Source of the DNA: Aciduricibacillus chroicocephali
GTDB taxonomy: Bacteria; Bacillota; Bacilli; Bacillales; Amphibacillaceae
Length of the DNA stretch: 64,000 nucleotides
Direction: 5' to 3'
NCBI RefSeq assembly: GCF_030762805.1
Contig: NZ_CP129113.1
Coordinates: 2,666,538 to 2,730,537 of the forward strand
Below are positions 25,657-36,866 of this stretch, piece after piece. The notes beneath the pieces were generated by a model. It was not told the DNA's origin and made no database searches. It was given only the letters and a program-made list of their open reading frames with translations. A program made the translations under genes and the position numbers. How positions within the stretch are numbered: the stretch's first letter is position 1; each line of letters opens with the position of its first letter.

Positions 25657-26904
25657 TTAATCTGACTGTTTTCCAAGTGTTACAGTTGTTTCATGTTTCT
25701 TTCCAGAGCGATAATACGTCATCTTCACTTTATCGCCTACTTGTTTCTCTTGGTACAGTACTTTTCGCAGATCGACGACACTTTTGATTTCCTTGCCGCC
25801 AAACTCTGTGATTACATCAAGCCTTCTGATTCCTGCCTTGCCAGCAGGCGAAAGCGGTTCGACACTCCATACATAAATGCCCGACGTCACACTTTCAGGG
25901 AGTTTTAATGTTTGCTTCCACTCTGTCTTCGGAACCTCTTCAATTGAATAGGCCTCAACTCCAAGGAATGGACGAGTCACTTTCCCTGTACTTTCTAATT
26001 GGTTAATAATCGGGATAGCTGTATCGATTGGAATAGCAAAACCGATTCCTTCTACTGCTGCCTGATTGATTTTCATTGAATTAATACCAATCAGTTTGCC
26101 GTCAATGTCGATAAGCGCCCCGCCACTGTTACCGGGATTGATGGCGGCATCCGTTTGCAGTACCTCTGACTGCCAATCGGGATTACCGTCGCCATTCAAA
26201 TCTTCTGGTATCGTCCGTTCTTTTCCGCTGATCACACCTTGTGTGACAGACCCTGCGAACATCGGTCCAAGCGGGTTGCCGATTGCGATCGCCGGCTCTC
26301 CGACCTTGACTGCATTTGATGAGCCAAGTTCGATTGCCTTGTCAATCTTGCTTCCATCGACCTGAAGTACAGCGAGGTCCGTGAAAGCATCGGTACCGAG
26401 CAGTTTGGCACTGAGTTTCTTATTATTCGCAAGTGTGACTTCAAGTTCGTCTGCGTCTTTGACAACATGATTATTCGTTACAATATAAGCATTCTTGCCG
26501 TCCTTTTTATAGACAACACCAGAACCTGTACCAGCTTCGCCTTCCTTCTCACTCTGCTGCCAGAAGTCCTTGCTCTTCTGAAGATTCGTCACACCAACAA
26601 CAGCCGGAGAAACCTTCTCAACAACCTTTGTCACTTGTGAAGAGACATCGACTTGGACTGTTTTCTGACTTGTCACTTTCCCATTGTTGCCGGAAGTGCC
26701 GTTGCTTTCTGTTGCTGTGTCAGGTGCCGATATAATGCCTGAACGAACAAGTGCAGGCAACGCTGCGGTCACAAGCAGAATCCCAATGATGATACCAAGC
26801 AATACAGGAATGAGCCAGCTGTTCTTCCGTCTGCGCGGTTCACCCGGTCTGTAGCCCGGCGGCTCGCCATGGCGGCTATTTTCATCATAATAATCCAACT
26901 GCAC
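25657..26904 (-). CDS. htrC: HtrA-like membrane-anchored serine protease with PDZ domain
   Basis: This 415-residue protein (HtrC/YyxA) has a proline/arginine-rich cytoplasmic tail, one membrane anchor (about 31-52), a trypsin-like domain and a C-terminal PDZ domain (about 315-410). The catalytic triad is H146 (TNNHVV), D176 (FTDLAV) and S260 in NPGNSGGAL. It degrades or refolds misfolded exported proteins. It sits downstream of walJ as in Bacillus subtilis, where it closes the walRKHIJ cluster. In that species rlmH follows; here 15 kb of other genes intervenes. No odd features inside the gene. Confidence 0.95.
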   Translation of the reverse strand: MQLDYYDENSRHGEPPGYRPGEPRRRKNSWLIPVLLGIIIGILLVTAALPALVRSGIISAPDTATESNGTSGNNGKVTSQKTVQVDVSSQVTKVVEKVSPAVVGVTNLQKSKDFWQQSEKEGEAGTGSGVVYKKDGKNAYIVTNNHVVKDADELEVTLANNKKLSAKLLGTDAFTDLAVLQVDGSKIDKAIELGSSNAVKVGEPAIAIGNPLGPMFAGSVTQGVISGKERTIPEDLNGDGNPDWQSEVLQTDAAINPGNSGGALIDIDGKLIGINSMKINQAAVEGIGFAIPIDTAIPIINQLESTGKVTRPFLGVEAYSIEEVPKTEWKQTLKLPESVTSGIYVWSVEPLSPAGKAGIRRLDVITEFGGKEIKSVVDLRKVLYQEKQVGDKVKMTYYRSGKKHETTVTLGKQSD

Positions 26905-26995
26905 CCCTCCTTACTCGTTCGATCAAAAATCTACCATACATTATACCCGGTTTGCCTGCTTTGTAACCTGCTAAGCAACTGTGCTATCCAAAGTA

Positions 26996-27823
26996 TTAGC
27001 CAATATGCGGAAGTTCACTTTTCAAATGTGCAAAGCCTTCACCGATTTGTCGCATGGCAGTCGGTTTATGCGGATCTGTATCCTGAACATCAATCCGAAT
27101 TCCCCGTTCTTCCAGTACTTGGCTCACAGCCATGTGCGCAAGGTCTTTCATATTATTATCAAGGCTAAGATGGGCGAGATAAACACATTCTGTGCGGTCT
27201 GTTATACACTCGCTCAGTGCCAATCCACTGTCTTCATTCGAAATATGTCCATAGTCACCAAGAATTCTGCGCTTTACATTCCACGGATAGCGCCCCATCC
27301 GCAGCATTTCGACATCGTGATTCGCTTCGAATATATAAGCATCCGCGTCTTCCACTGTCTTCTTGACCCGCTCTGACACATAACCCGTATCCGTTACAAG
27401 TGCCACTTTTTTTCCTCCAGAACGGAAAGTAAAGAACATCGGCTCGGCCGCATCATGTGAAACACCGAATGATTCAATTTCCATATCGCCAAAGGTCCGT
27501 ACTGTCTCTGTTTCAAAATGAAACTTCTGATCAACTGAGAGTTTGCCGAGTGAACTTTCCATCGCCTGCCATGTTTTAGCGTTAGCGTAGATTGGAAGAT
27601 TGTACTTGCGTGCAAGTACACCGAGACCCTTAATATGATCACTATGCTCATGAGTTACGAGAATGCCCGACAGTCCATAAGGATCGACGTCTGCTTCCTT
27701 GAATAGGGCATCCATCTTCTTGCCACTGTGACCAACATCGACGAGCCACTTTTCCTGTTCCGATTCTATATAAAACGCGTTACCCGTGCTTCCTGATGTA
27801 AGCACACTGAAGCGCAGTGTCAT
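26996..27823 (-). CDS. walJ: WalJ (YycJ) metallo-beta-lactamase-fold nuclease-like protein
   Basis: WalJ, 275 residues, is a metallo-hydrolase of the beta-lactamase fold. The metal-binding motif H58-E-H60-S-D62-H63 follows ILVTHEH; further ligands are in FGVSHDA, VTDTG and ANHD. It is linked to coordination of replication or DNA repair with wall metabolism, and a 5'-3' exonuclease activity is reported for the family. It overlaps walI by 4 bases, as expected for the conserved operon walR-walK-walH-walI-walJ. Confidence 0.95.
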   Translation of the reverse strand: MTLRFSVLTSGSTGNAFYIESEQEKWLVDVGHSGKKMDALFKEADVDPYGLSGILVTHEHSDHIKGLGVLARKYNLPIYANAKTWQAMESSLGKLSVDQKFHFETETVRTFGDMEIESFGVSHDAAEPMFFTFRSGGKKVALVTDTGYVSERVKKTVEDADAYIFEANHDVEMLRMGRYPWNVKRRILGDYGHISNEDSGLALSECITDRTECVYLAHLSLDNNMKDLAHMAVSQVLEERGIRIDVQDTDPHKPTAMRQIGEGFAHLKSELPHIG

Positions 27824-28758
27824 GATTTTTCACCCCGATTGATCAATTCCAGTCTCTCTTTCAACGTCTGAAGAAGCCTTTCCTTCAGCTTGCCATCGAA
27901 CTCTGTTTTTTCGATTCTATCAATATCTTCTTCAATCGTATTTTTCATAAAGAGTGTTTCATCGCTTTGGATGACATAACCCTCAATCGCATTAACAAAG
28001 AAATTCTTACTTCCGTCTTTATCATTAACAGCAAGCTTCCAAGTCGGTACAAATACTTGAACTCCATTTCTCAATGGCACTCTCGTATAGAAGACGAGGT
28101 CTGCTCGCTTGATTTCAGACCCAGAACTAAGCTGGTTTGACTTATATAACGTCTCAACAGCTTTAACCGGCTTAATAAGCTTCTCAGCTTCGTTATTCGT
28201 ATCATCCGGTTTGGCAAGCATCGTCTGGGTATAACTTGTAATCTCGTTCTTATCATTAAGAAAAACGAGAATCATACCGTTTTGATTAAAGTAGACAGGG
28301 CGGTCCATTTTCTTTTGAAAGAAGACAAGCACATTTAATTTCTTATCCCATGTCCAAAATTCATATTCATCCGGGTGAATAATATTATTACCAATAATAT
28401 TATCTATTTCGTCGTTCTTAACGCCCTTCGGCAAAGCAATTGGTTTATCAAAAATGGAAAGAATGAATTTCCCATCTATTGCAATACTTTGCTGATTCGG
28501 CAAGTCCTTAAGCTGTTTGCTTTCAGACTCGCTCAGAGCATGCTGCCGTACCCTTATAAAAGACTCTTTGTATTCCTGGTCAGGCAAATCCCCAACCTTA
28601 ATGTTCTCTCTTGCAAGCTGTTCCTCAATAGTAGAATCCGGGCGGTCCTGCACACTCAGATCATCTTCCTTCTGCTTGTTGAAATACTGATAGAGCAGAT
28701 AGACATCTAGAACGAGGAAGCAGATGATGAAGAGTGTTTTGATCTGATTCCACTGCAT
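27820..28758 (-). CDS. walI: WalI (YycI), WalK regulatory membrane protein
   Basis: This 312-residue protein has one N-terminal membrane helix (about 7-24, [18 protein letters not shown]) and an extracytoplasmic region. In Bacillus subtilis WalI and WalH form a complex with WalK through their membrane helices and restrain its kinase activity. It is slightly longer than the about 280 residues of the model protein. It lies 3 bases after walH and overlaps walJ. Assignment rests on topology and operon position more than on strong motifs. Confidence 0.93.
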   Translation of the reverse strand: MQWNQIKTLFIICFLVLDVYLLYQYFNKQKEDDLSVQDRPDSTIEEQLARENIKVGDLPDQEYKESFIRVRQHALSESESKQLKDLPNQQSIAIDGKFILSIFDKPIALPKGVKNDEIDNIIGNNIIHPDEYEFWTWDKKLNVLVFFQKKMDRPVYFNQNGMILVFLNDKNEITSYTQTMLAKPDDTNNEAEKLIKPVKAVETLYKSNQLSSGSEIKRADLVFYTRVPLRNGVQVFVPTWKLAVNDKDGSKNFFVNAIEGYVIQSDETLFMKNTIEEDIDRIEKTEFDGKLKERLLQTLKERLELINRGEKS

Positions 28759-28761
28759 GAT

Positions 28762-30054
28762 CTAAGCCGCCCCTTCCTCATTACGGAGTTTATTAATTTT
28801 AATCTCTTGCCAGTTCCCCTTATAATCCATGAACCAGCTGGGTCTGAGAATAACGCTATGAGCATCTGATTCTGGATACTCGAGATGATATCCAATACGA
28901 ATATCCTGAATCCCGGATAAATCATAATCGGAATTTTCCTTGAGTGCCCGGATCAACTCCTGACCCGATGGAAGTGTAATGGGATCCCCTCCAAGTGAAT
29001 TGTTCAGCGAGAACAGGGGACGGCGATACTTATAGAGCTGGTCATTACGCCAAATTTGTTCTATTGTCGCAAGTCCATTATTGTTAAAAACCTCATAACC
29101 CTTGTAATACATTTTATATCGAACCGTATTGGTCTTCGGATCAACTTGGAAGAGATTGTAATCCGCTGTCCAGCCTTTATGTTCATTGATGTTCGTAGCA
29201 CTTTTATCAATCAGATCAGCAGGATCCATAGATACTTTATTTGACTCAATTGGATTGATATACTCCATACTTCTCTTATTCTGAAGGATACGCATGCCTC
29301 GCTGGCCATCAAGATAATAGGCTTCTCCTGTGTTCTTGCTAACCATTGACGGCTTCTTAAACAGTGCATTAACGAATTTCTTCTCATCAATCATCTGCGC
29401 ACCCATGGAACGCTGCAGCACTGTCTGTTCTCCCTTCGGAATGTAGATCGGTGCCGGCCCATCGCCGAAGGGAATATAATCAATCAGGTCATTTCCAGTT
29501 TCAAAGTAGGACATTAGCCGTTTGTACTGGACTGTATCATTAATTGTAGCCGTTGCTTCATAGGCACCATCTGCAGAAAGGAACTTAATCTGCATTGCTG
29601 TAGAAGCCTGGTTGAAAGTGATAAATGCACGGTTAAACGACCAAGCGGGCAAGAATACCTCATCATCCATCGTAAACAGGCTGCTCAGCAGTTTCATCGG
29701 AACCGGAGTCGGATATCTTACCTCAATCTCATTCCGCTTCTTACGATTCCATTCAGCTTCACCTGTCGAGAAATCGTGCAATGACCAAAAACTCATTTCT
29801 ATATAAAATTCTTTCTCGTCTTTCGGGAATTCAAATCCTTTCACTGAATCCCGATTATGAAAGAGCACTTGATTCGGATCAATAATATCCTTTTTCTTAT
29901 ACTCCTTACCGCCGACGTCAACCTCATTAACATATGAAGAACTGTACAGCCGCTCCTTGTAGCGCGGCGATTCATTCCACAGGCTGAGCGTCAGCAGGAG
30001 ACTCACAACGACAAGGAAAAAAAGTGCAATCGACTTGAATGTCTCCATCTTCAT
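28762..30054 (-). CDS. walH: WalH (YycH), WalK regulatory membrane protein
   Basis: WalH, 430 residues, has one N-terminal membrane segment (about 7-24) and a large extracytoplasmic domain (YycH fold). It works with WalI to inhibit WalK in Bacillus. Its ATG at 30054 overlaps the walK stop by one base, and its ribosome site GGAGGG is inside the last walK codons, so it is translationally coupled. No missing segments were seen. Confidence 0.94.
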   Translation of the reverse strand: MKMETFKSIALFFLVVVSLLLTLSLWNESPRYKERLYSSSYVNEVDVGGKEYKKKDIIDPNQVLFHNRDSVKGFEFPKDEKEFYIEMSFWSLHDFSTGEAEWNRKKRNEIEVRYPTPVPMKLLSSLFTMDDEVFLPAWSFNRAFITFNQASTAMQIKFLSADGAYEATATINDTVQYKRLMSYFETGNDLIDYIPFGDGPAPIYIPKGEQTVLQRSMGAQMIDEKKFVNALFKKPSMVSKNTGEAYYLDGQRGMRILQNKRSMEYINPIESNKVSMDPADLIDKSATNINEHKGWTADYNLFQVDPKTNTVRYKMYYKGYEVFNNNGLATIEQIWRNDQLYKYRRPLFSLNNSLGGDPITLPSGQELIRALKENSDYDLSGIQDIRIGYHLEYPESDAHSVILRPSWFMDYKGNWQEIKINKLRNEEGAA

Positions 30055-31886
30055 TATTTATCCCTCCGCTTTGCGTTCATCAGCGGCAATGCAAAATGTA
30101 TCGTCGTTCCCTTACCTAATTCACTTTCAGCCCAGATTCTACCGTAATGTGCCTCAACAATTTCTTTGGATATCGCTAGACCAAGTCCGGTTCCGCCAAG
30201 TTTGCGAGTGCGTGCCTTGTCAGTCCGGTAGAAACGTTCAAAAATCTTATCCGTTTTATCATAGTCAATACCGATTCCTTGGTCGCTGATGCTGACCATG
30301 AGTTGCTGGCGCAATTTAGCCGCCTTGAATCCGACAATTCCCCCGCCTGGTGAATACTTGATCGCATTGGAGATAATATTGTCGAGTACTTGCGTCATCT
30401 TATCGCGGTCAATCCAGACAAAGAATGGACCCTCAGGCAGTTGGCGTTCCAACGTAATATTCGATTCTTCATCAAGATTCATTTCAAATCGATCAATTAC
30501 CTGATTCATAAACGTAATAAAATCAACACGTACTTTTTTCAATGCATGTTCCTTATTATCCATGCGTGACAACTGCAACAAGTCATTGACCATACGGATC
30601 ATCCGGTCTGTCTCTGTCTGAGCGACATTAAGGAAATTCGGAGCAATCTTTTTATCTTCCCAAGCACCATCAAGCAATGCTTCGAGATAGCTACGCATCG
30701 TCGTAAGTGGTGTGCGGAGCTCATGAGATACATTGGAAACAAATTCGCGGCGTTCCCGCTCATCTTTCTCTTGTTCTGTAACATCACTGATTACTGTAAT
30801 GAAGCCTGTTATATCGTCCTCATCGTCGGAAACAGTCGAGAAGTTGGCTCTGATGAGCGATATATCATCGTCTTCACTGAAATCAATAATTGTCGAACCG
30901 CCTTCCTGAAGTTCATCAACATCTACAATCTTCTCTTCAAGTTGAAGAACATCAAGAAGAAACTCGCCAATTGCAGTATCCGGACGACGGCCGAGCAATT
31001 TGCCCGCAGCTTCATTCATAAGCGTAACTGCGCCAGTTTTATCCGCCGCAATTACACCATCAGACATGTTGGCAAGTACGGAACTCAACTTGCGTTCCTC
31101 TTCTTCAATTGTCTGGTAGGAATGCTTCAGCTTGTCGTTCAGATCATTAAATGTCTCGGCAAGCTGGCCAATTTCGTCACTTCCATATACATTTACCTTC
31201 TGGGTGAAGTCCCCAGTCGCCATGATTTGGGCCTGGCGCCGCATTTCGAGAATTGGCTTTGTAATCGTTCTTGCTACAAGAATCCCGATAAAGGCAGAAA
31301 CAATGATTGCAAGAATGGAACCCTTGAAGAAAATTTCATTAATATTCTCGAGCTGGTTATACACACCTTCCAGCGATGCTTCCAAATAGATGACACCTGC
31401 AGTCGTACCGTCATCATAGCGGATTGGGGCGGCCTTTACATAGAGCCGGTGGTCAGTCCCCGCCTGCAGTACTCTCTCCTCACTCGGCGTACCGAAAAGG
31501 AGTACTTTTTGGACCATATCCTCTGTCGTCTTCTTGCCAATGACATCCATATTCTGATAGTCATTCGTTGCCAGTACACGGCTCTGATTGTTAATTACGA
31601 GTAATTTCGTAATCGACTCCGGCTTTATTTCATCGACGATATTCTGCATATCCTGTTCTAACGTCAGGCCCCCATCTTCAGGCCTCTCTTTTTTGAAGGC
31701 CTGTTCAAGGTTATATGTGAGCAGCTTCACTCGGTCATTGATCGATGTTTTAAAGTTATCGATCAGTTCTGTTTCAAGCTGTCTGACGAAATAGGAACCG
31801 ATAACCTGAATTGCGACAAGAAGCAAGAGGATGTAAATAATGATGAACTTCAGCTGGATGGATTTGAAAAAGCCCACCTTGTTCAT
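30054..31886 (-). CDS. walK: Essential sensor kinase WalK
   Basis: WalK (610 residues) senses lipid II or wall-cleavage products and phosphorylates WalR. Visible order: TM1 (about 12-31), extracytoplasmic Cache-like domain (32-182), TM2 (about 183-203), HAMP (204-256), PAS (about 265-372), HisKA with H388 in VSHELRTP, HATPase_c with GGTGLGL and the N box ISNAIKYSP. Length and layout match the Bacillus and Staphylococcus proteins. It lies 9 bases after walR and is overlapped by walH. Confidence 0.97.
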   Translation of the reverse strand: MNKVGFFKSIQLKFIIIYILLLLVAIQVIGSYFVRQLETELIDNFKTSINDRVKLLTYNLEQAFKKERPEDGGLTLEQDMQNIVDEIKPESITKLLVINNQSRVLATNDYQNMDVIGKKTTEDMVQKVLLFGTPSEERVLQAGTDHRLYVKAAPIRYDDGTTAGVIYLEASLEGVYNQLENINEIFFKGSILAIIVSAFIGILVARTITKPILEMRRQAQIMATGDFTQKVNVYGSDEIGQLAETFNDLNDKLKHSYQTIEEEERKLSSVLANMSDGVIAADKTGAVTLMNEAAGKLLGRRPDTAIGEFLLDVLQLEEKIVDVDELQEGGSTIIDFSEDDDISLIRANFSTVSDDEDDITGFITVISDVTEQEKDERERREFVSNVSHELRTPLTTMRSYLEALLDGAWEDKKIAPNFLNVAQTETDRMIRMVNDLLQLSRMDNKEHALKKVRVDFITFMNQVIDRFEMNLDEESNITLERQLPEGPFFVWIDRDKMTQVLDNIISNAIKYSPGGGIVGFKAAKLRQQLMVSISDQGIGIDYDKTDKIFERFYRTDKARTRKLGGTGLGLAISKEIVEAHYGRIWAESELGKGTTIHFALPLMNAKRRDK

Positions 31887-31895
31887 CTTACGTCT

Positions 31896-32597
31896 CTACT
31901 CCTGCTCAGGATTGCGCAAATAATAGCCGACTCCGCGGCGCGTTACGATCCAAGACGGGTTGCTCGGATTCTCTTCAATCTTCTCACGCAATCTTCTTAC
32001 TGTTACATCAACTGTCCGTACATCGCCGAAATAGTCATAACCCCAAACCGTCTCGAGCAAATGCTCACGTGTCATTACTTGTCCGATATGACGGGCCAAA
32101 TAATGCAGCAATTCAAACTCACGATGTGTCAGATCGACTTGTTCACCGTTTCTTGATACTGAATACGCTTCCGGGTGTACGGTAAGCGAACCGATTTCAA
32201 TATCTTTCGATTCAGAACCTTCATCCTCCGGCACTTGCTGCTGACGTCGCAGATTCGCTTTAACACGTGCAATCAATTCACGGTTGCTGAACGGCTTTGT
32301 CACATAATCATCCGCTCCGAGCTCAAGTCCAAGCACTTTATCGATCTCGGAATCTTTCGCAGTCAACATGATGATCGGCATCGTCTGTGTCTTGCGAATT
32401 TCACGGCATACTTCATTGCCGTCTTTCCCCGGCAACATCAAATCGAGCAGAACGAGGTCCGGACGCTCCTCTTCAGCTAATTCAATAGCCGTTTCACCAT
32501 CATTTGCCACGAGCACTTCATAACCTTCTTTTTCAAGATTGAATTTCAATATATCTGCAATTGGTTGTTCATCATCCACTACTAAAATCTTACTCAA
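31896..32597 (-). CDS. walR: Essential response regulator WalR
   Basis: WalR, 233 residues, is an OmpR/PhoB-type regulator controlling autolysin and wall genes. The receiver has D8-D9, the phospho-acceptor D52 in LLDLMLPG, and YVTKPF; the C-terminal winged helix (about 133-230) ends in [14 protein letters not shown]. It is first of walR-walK-walH-walI-walJ-htrC. In the 286 bases between it and dnaB, a promoter with TAAAAT as -10 is possible but the -35 is poor, so I do not annotate it. Confidence 0.98.
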   Translation of the reverse strand: MSKILVVDDEQPIADILKFNLEKEGYEVLVANDGETAIELAEEERPDLVLLDLMLPGKDGNEVCREIRKTQTMPIIMLTAKDSEIDKVLGLELGADDYVTKPFSNRELIARVKANLRRQQQVPEDEGSESKDIEIGSLTVHPEAYSVSRNGEQVDLTHREFELLHYLARHIGQVMTREHLLETVWGYDYFGDVRTVDVTVRRLREKIEENPSNPSWIVTRRGVGYYLRNPEQE

Positions 32598-32840
32598 AAG
32601 AACACATCCTTCTCTATTAGTTCATCTATGACCAAACTTTGAAAATCCTTAGCATGTAGGTAAATTGAGCAGACTATCATTCTCTCTATTTTACCGTAAT
32701 TTGCAGAAAAAGTCTTTGTTCAGAAAGTACCATATTAACAGACTATCGACATGAAAACACTAGATTCTCTAGTGCAAAGGCCGGGTGAATGTCCCGATCC
32801 CGGCAAATAGGCAGCGGATAATCTTTTCCCACACAAAAAA

Positions 32841-32868
32841 GCACGAACCTCTCTAATGAGGTTCGTAC
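32841..32868 (-). terminator. Intrinsic terminator of dnaB
   Basis: GCACGAACCTC (32841-32851) pairs with GAGGTTCGTAC (32858-32868), followed on the minus strand by TTTTTT. It starts 15 bases past the helicase stop. Confidence 0.88.
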
Positions 32869-32883
32869 CTTCTTTGCCAGGCA

Positions 32884-34245
32884 CTAGGCCGGCGGGATAT
32901 CACTGTCGCTGTACCGGTGATCAAGATCGACGAACTTATTGTACTCTTTCACGAAGGCAAGTTCGACTGTTCCAACTGGACCGTTACGCTGCTTTGATAT
33001 GATAATTTCAATAATGTTCTGTTTCTCCGACTCGGTATCGTAATAGTCGTCGCGATACAGGAAGCCGACGATATCGGCATCCTGCTCAATGCTCCCGGAT
33101 TCACGCAAGTCGGACATCATTGGGCGCTTGTCCTGACGTGATTCCACACCACGAGATAGCTGGGAAAGTGCGATAACCGGCACTTGAAGTTCACGGGCGA
33201 GCGCCTTAAGGGAACGAGAAATCTCCGATACTTCCTGCTGGCGGTTTTCCTGATTGCGTGAACTTCCCTGAATAAGCTGCAAGTAATCGATCATGATCAT
33301 GCCCAACCCATGCTCTTGCTTAAGGCGGCGGCATTTTGATCGGATTTCCCCAACTCGGATACCTGCTGAGTCATCTATGAAAATACCAGCATTCGAAAGA
33401 CTTCCCATCGCCATTGCCAGTTTGCTCCAGTCCTCGGCTTCAAGGTTCCCTGTTCGAAGTCTTTGAGCGTCAATATTGCCCTCGGCGCAAAGCATACGGG
33501 AAACGAGCTGATCTGCCCCCATCTCCAGACTGAAAATCGCTACATTTTCATCTGTATTAACCGCTACATTTTGAGCGACGTTCAGAGCGAACGCCGTCTT
33601 ACCAACGGATGGGCGAGCCGCAATAATGATCAGATCATTCGGCTGGAACCCTGAAGTAATACGATCCAGATCACGGAATCCTGTTGGTACCCCTGTCGTG
33701 TCGCCTTTGCGATTGTGCAACTGCTCGATATTGTCATAAACATCGATTAGTACATCTTTTACTGCTTTAAAAGCTCCGCTATTGCGTCGATTGGATACCT
33801 CGAGAATGTTCTTCTCCGCCTCATTGAGGGCGTCTTCTACCTCATCCTCTTTCTCATAACTTATCGTTACAATATCGGTCGCTGTCCGGATCAGTCTCCT
33901 GAGCAGAGCTTTCTCTTCTACAATCTTACTGTAATAACCGATGTTCGCAGCTGTTGGTACACTTTCTGCCAGTTCTGTTAAATACGAAACACCGCCGACT
34001 TCCTCAAGCGTATTCTGGTTGGCAAGCAATGTCGTCACCGTGACAAGGTCAATCGGTTCCCCCTTGTCTGACAGTGTGACCATTGCTTGAAAAATCCGCT
34101 GATGCCCTGCTCTATAAAAATCATCGGACATGAGAATCTCAGAGGCAGTCGAGAAAGCTTCCGGCGCAAGAAAAACAGCCCCGAGTACAGCTTGTTCGGC
34201 CTCTATATTGTGAGGCGGTGTCCGGTCATTCCACATCTCACTCAT
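32884..34245 (-). CDS. dnaB: Replicative DNA helicase DnaB (DnaC in B. subtilis)
   Basis: This 453-residue hexameric helicase unwinds DNA at the replication fork. The ATG at 34245 was chosen since GTGAGGGAG is 6 bases ahead and the resulting N-terminus MSEMWNDRTPPHNIEAEQ matches known homologues; a longer frame to 34323 crosses the preceding terminator. The N-terminal domain (AEQAVLGAVFL) precedes a RecA-like domain with Walker A in ARPSVGKTAFAL and Walker B in MIMIDYLQL. It follows rplI with a terminator in between, so it may have its own promoter. Confidence 0.97.
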   Translation of the reverse strand: MSEMWNDRTPPHNIEAEQAVLGAVFLAPEAFSTASEILMSDDFYRAGHQRIFQAMVTLSDKGEPIDLVTVTTLLANQNTLEEVGGVSYLTELAESVPTAANIGYYSKIVEEKALLRRLIRTATDIVTISYEKEDEVEDALNEAEKNILEVSNRRNSGAFKAVKDVLIDVYDNIEQLHNRKGDTTGVPTGFRDLDRITSGFQPNDLIIIAARPSVGKTAFALNVAQNVAVNTDENVAIFSLEMGADQLVSRMLCAEGNIDAQRLRTGNLEAEDWSKLAMAMGSLSNAGIFIDDSAGIRVGEIRSKCRRLKQEHGLGMIMIDYLQLIQGSSRNQENRQQEVSEISRSLKALARELQVPVIALSQLSRGVESRQDKRPMMSDLRESGSIEQDADIVGFLYRDDYYDTESEKQNIIEIIISKQRNGPVGTVELAFVKEYNKFVDLDHRYSDSDIPPA

Positions 34246-34289
34246 TTGCATCTCCCTCACTTTTGGAAACCACTGCAACCAACAAAAAA

Positions 34290-34314
34290 AGACCCGCCAG
34301 GCGGATCCCGACCG
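34290..34314 (-). terminator. Intrinsic terminator between rplI and dnaB
   Basis: On the minus strand GATCCGC, a CTG loop and GCGGGTC form a 7-bp stem with one wobble pair, followed by seven T residues. Confidence 0.7.
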
Positions 34315-34380
34315 TTTTTGCAAGCAGGAAGAGGAGAGAGGATGAACCTCCCTGCCCGTCCGTACTAGCCAAACAGAGTC

Positions 34381-34827
34381 TTACTGCTCCTTAACGTGAA
34401 CTTTAACAGAGCCTTCCACTTCGTGATGCAATTTCACGGGAACAGTCGTATAGCCGAGCGCACGAATTGGTTCTGCTAGCTCGATTTTACGCTTGTCAAT
34501 CTTATAACCAAACTGTTTCTTCAGTTCATCTGCAATCTGTTTGCTCGTAATGGAGCCGAAAAGACGTCCGCCTTCACCGGATTTTGTCTTAATTTCAACA
34601 GTCAAATCCGCAAGATTATCTTTCAAGTTGATTGCTTCTTCCTTCTCTTGCTGTTCTTGCTGGGCTTGTTTCTTCTTTTCATTTTTCAAGGTATTCAAGT
34701 TAGCAGCTGTCGCTTCAACAGCAACGCCTTTCTTCAAGAGAAAGTTGCGTGCATAGCCTTCAGATACTTCCTTGATTTCACCCTTCTTGCCTGTACCTTT
34801 TACATCTTTTGTGAAAATGACTTTCAT
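34381..34827 (-). CDS. rplI: 50S ribosomal protein L9
   Basis: L9, 148 residues, binds 23S rRNA near the L1 stalk. The N-terminal domain starts [17 protein letters not shown] with the L9 signature [11 protein letters not shown] at about 29-39; a long charged connecting helix (about 42-75) and a C-terminal domain follow. It overlaps the gdpP stop by 4 bases, the conserved yybS-gdpP-rplI arrangement of Bacillaceae. Confidence 0.97.
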   Translation of the reverse strand: MKVIFTKDVKGTGKKGEIKEVSEGYARNFLLKKGVAVEATAANLNTLKNEKKKQAQQEQQEKEEAINLKDNLADLTVEIKTKSGEGGRLFGSITSKQIADELKKQFGYKIDKRKIELAEPIRALGYTTVPVKLHHEVEGSVKVHVKEQ

Positions 34828-36809
34828 GAAGTTTCTCCTCCTTCAAAATACTCATCTATAATTTCCTTCAAAAGAATTTCAGCATCTTTTACAGTTGTAT
34901 CTTCAATTTGCGTAGCAGCGTTTGTCAAATGACCGCCACCGTTCATTCTTTCCATAATGACTTGGACGTTGACATCCCCAAGGGAGCGGGCGCTAATTCC
35001 GACTCGGTCATCAGTGCGCTTCGTAATTACGAAGGATGCATTGATACCGCTCATTGTGAGCAGAGTGTCTGCAGCCTGAGCAATAAGGACGGAATCATAG
35101 GCGACATCTTCTTCTCCTTTGGCAATGGCAATACTGCCGCGATACACGGTCGTCTGTTCAATAAGTCTGCTGCGCTTCACATACACTTCCAGATCTTCCT
35201 TCATGAAACGCTGAACAAGAACAGTGTCCGCACCTTTCGAGCGGAGATAAGAAGCTGCATCAAATGTGCGTGAGCCCGTTCTGAGCGTGAAGCTCTTCGT
35301 ATCAACGATAATCCCCGCAAGCAGTGCTGTTGCTTCAAGCATTGACAGCTTCCGCTTCTTCGGCTGGTATTCCAGCAATTCCGTGACTAGTTCCGCTGTA
35401 GAGGACGCATACGGTTCCATATAAACAAGTGTCGGATTTTCGATAAAATCCTCACCGCGTCTATGATGGTCAATGACAACTTTGTAATCTGTCTTATTAA
35501 GCAGCTTATCATAAGCTACCATGAACGGACGGTGTGTATCTACAACAATAACAAGTGTCCGCTCTGTCATCATCGCTTCCGCTTCATCCGGACTGATGAA
35601 CGACTCCCAAAGATTTTCATCTTCCTTGATCGCCTCAATAAGGCGGTTCACCCCGGTATGTACATCATCCGGGTCAAAGATGATATAGCCATCGACTTCG
35701 TTACGTTTACAAATGTTCAGTACACCCATTGCAGCACCGATTGCATCCATATCTGGTGCCTTATGTCCCATAATGATGACATTATCACTCGCCTGTATCA
35801 GACCTTTCAGCGCGTGAGAGATAACACGAGCGCGAACTCGAGTGCGTTTTTCCATAGGGTTCGTTTTACCACCGTAGAACCTTACTTTCCCGCTATCATC
35901 CTTGATTGCTACCTGGTCACCACCACGACCGAGAGCCAAATCAAGATTCGACTGGGCGAGCTGACCGAGCTGCGGAAGTGAAATATTCCCTGCTCCGACA
36001 CCGATACTGAGTGTTACTGGATTGTTCTGTTCCGTATTCATCTCACGGACGATATCAAGCACATCGAAATTCCCTGCTTCAAGTTTTTCAAGAATCGCAT
36101 TATTACCGACAGCGAGGAACCGTTCCTGTGAAGTACGTTTTAAATAGAGCCCATATTGATGCGACCAATCATTCAATGCTGCAGTCACCTGGGAGTTCAG
36201 CTGACTTTTCATCGTGTCGTCCATCGTCTGGGTAATCTCTTCATAGTTATCAAGATAAATAATTGCGAGCATTGTCTGTTCCGCATAATAACGGTTTTCG
36301 ATTCCTGCCTGCTTCGTCCGGTCAAACAAGTAAAGAAGACGCTCTTCCCGCTTAATCGTCGTCTGGAACATAACATCGCCAAGCGAAATCCACACTTCCT
36401 GTTTATTCTCTTTGATCATTGGGATCAATTCATCAGAAAGTGCGTGGAGAAAACAGCCTACAAGTGTTTCTTCATCTGTAAGTCCCTCAGCAAACTGGTT
36501 CAAATAACTATTCGTCCACTCGATTTTGTAATCTTCGCTATAGAGAATAATTCCGATTGGCATCTCAAGAAGTGCTTCTTCTCCAACCTTCTTGATTCGA
36601 TATGAAAGCGTCGAAATATATTGCTCCGTCTCACTCTGCAGCATCTTTTCCCTTTGAACACTATAATAAAAGGAAGCCGCTACGAAGAATGTCATTACTA
36701 GACCAATTGTCCACGAATTGAACCAGACGAGAGCGAGCAATATGATCGATACAGCATAGATGATCCATAAATGCCTGTTCAGATCCGGCTTCTTCTGTAA
36801 ATCGGGCAT
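34824..36809 (-). CDS. gdpP: Cyclic-di-AMP phosphodiesterase GdpP
   Basis: GdpP (YybT), 661 residues, hydrolyses c-di-AMP and so lowers this potassium and wall-stress messenger. Two membrane segments lie within about 13-55, then a PAS-like domain (about 85-150), a degenerate GGDEF domain (about 175-305) and a C-terminal DHH-DHHA1 unit. Catalytic motifs are [18 protein letters not shown] and the DHH triplet in VVIDHHRRG; the final GGGHLTNAA is DHHA1. ATG at 36809 follows TAGGAG. Upstream yybS and downstream rplI are its usual partners. Confidence 0.96.
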   Translation of the reverse strand: MPDLQKKPDLNRHLWIIYAVSIILLALVWFNSWTIGLVMTFFVAASFYYSVQREKMLQSETEQYISTLSYRIKKVGEEALLEMPIGIILYSEDYKIEWTNSYLNQFAEGLTDEETLVGCFLHALSDELIPMIKENKQEVWISLGDVMFQTTIKREERLLYLFDRTKQAGIENRYYAEQTMLAIIYLDNYEEITQTMDDTMKSQLNSQVTAALNDWSHQYGLYLKRTSQERFLAVGNNAILEKLEAGNFDVLDIVREMNTEQNNPVTLSIGVGAGNISLPQLGQLAQSNLDLALGRGGDQVAIKDDSGKVRFYGGKTNPMEKRTRVRARVISHALKGLIQASDNVIIMGHKAPDMDAIGAAMGVLNICKRNEVDGYIIFDPDDVHTGVNRLIEAIKEDENLWESFISPDEAEAMMTERTLVIVVDTHRPFMVAYDKLLNKTDYKVVIDHHRRGEDFIENPTLVYMEPYASSTAELVTELLEYQPKKRKLSMLEATALLAGIIVDTKSFTLRTGSRTFDAASYLRSKGADTVLVQRFMKEDLEVYVKRSRLIEQTTVYRGSIAIAKGEEDVAYDSVLIAQAADTLLTMSGINASFVITKRTDDRVGISARSLGDVNVQVIMERMNGGGHLTNAATQIEDTTVKDAEILLKEIIDEYFEGGETS

Positions 36810-36866
36810 AACATTCAGCTCCTAATGCGTGACTACCATTATTTTTTCATTCAGCCTGCTAATGCG

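Noticed and set aside
30723..31604. A 293-codon open frame opposite walK on the plus strand
   Set aside because: It is the antisense shadow of a highly conserved kinase gene, has no ribosome site and reads as low-complexity, Cys-rich peptide.
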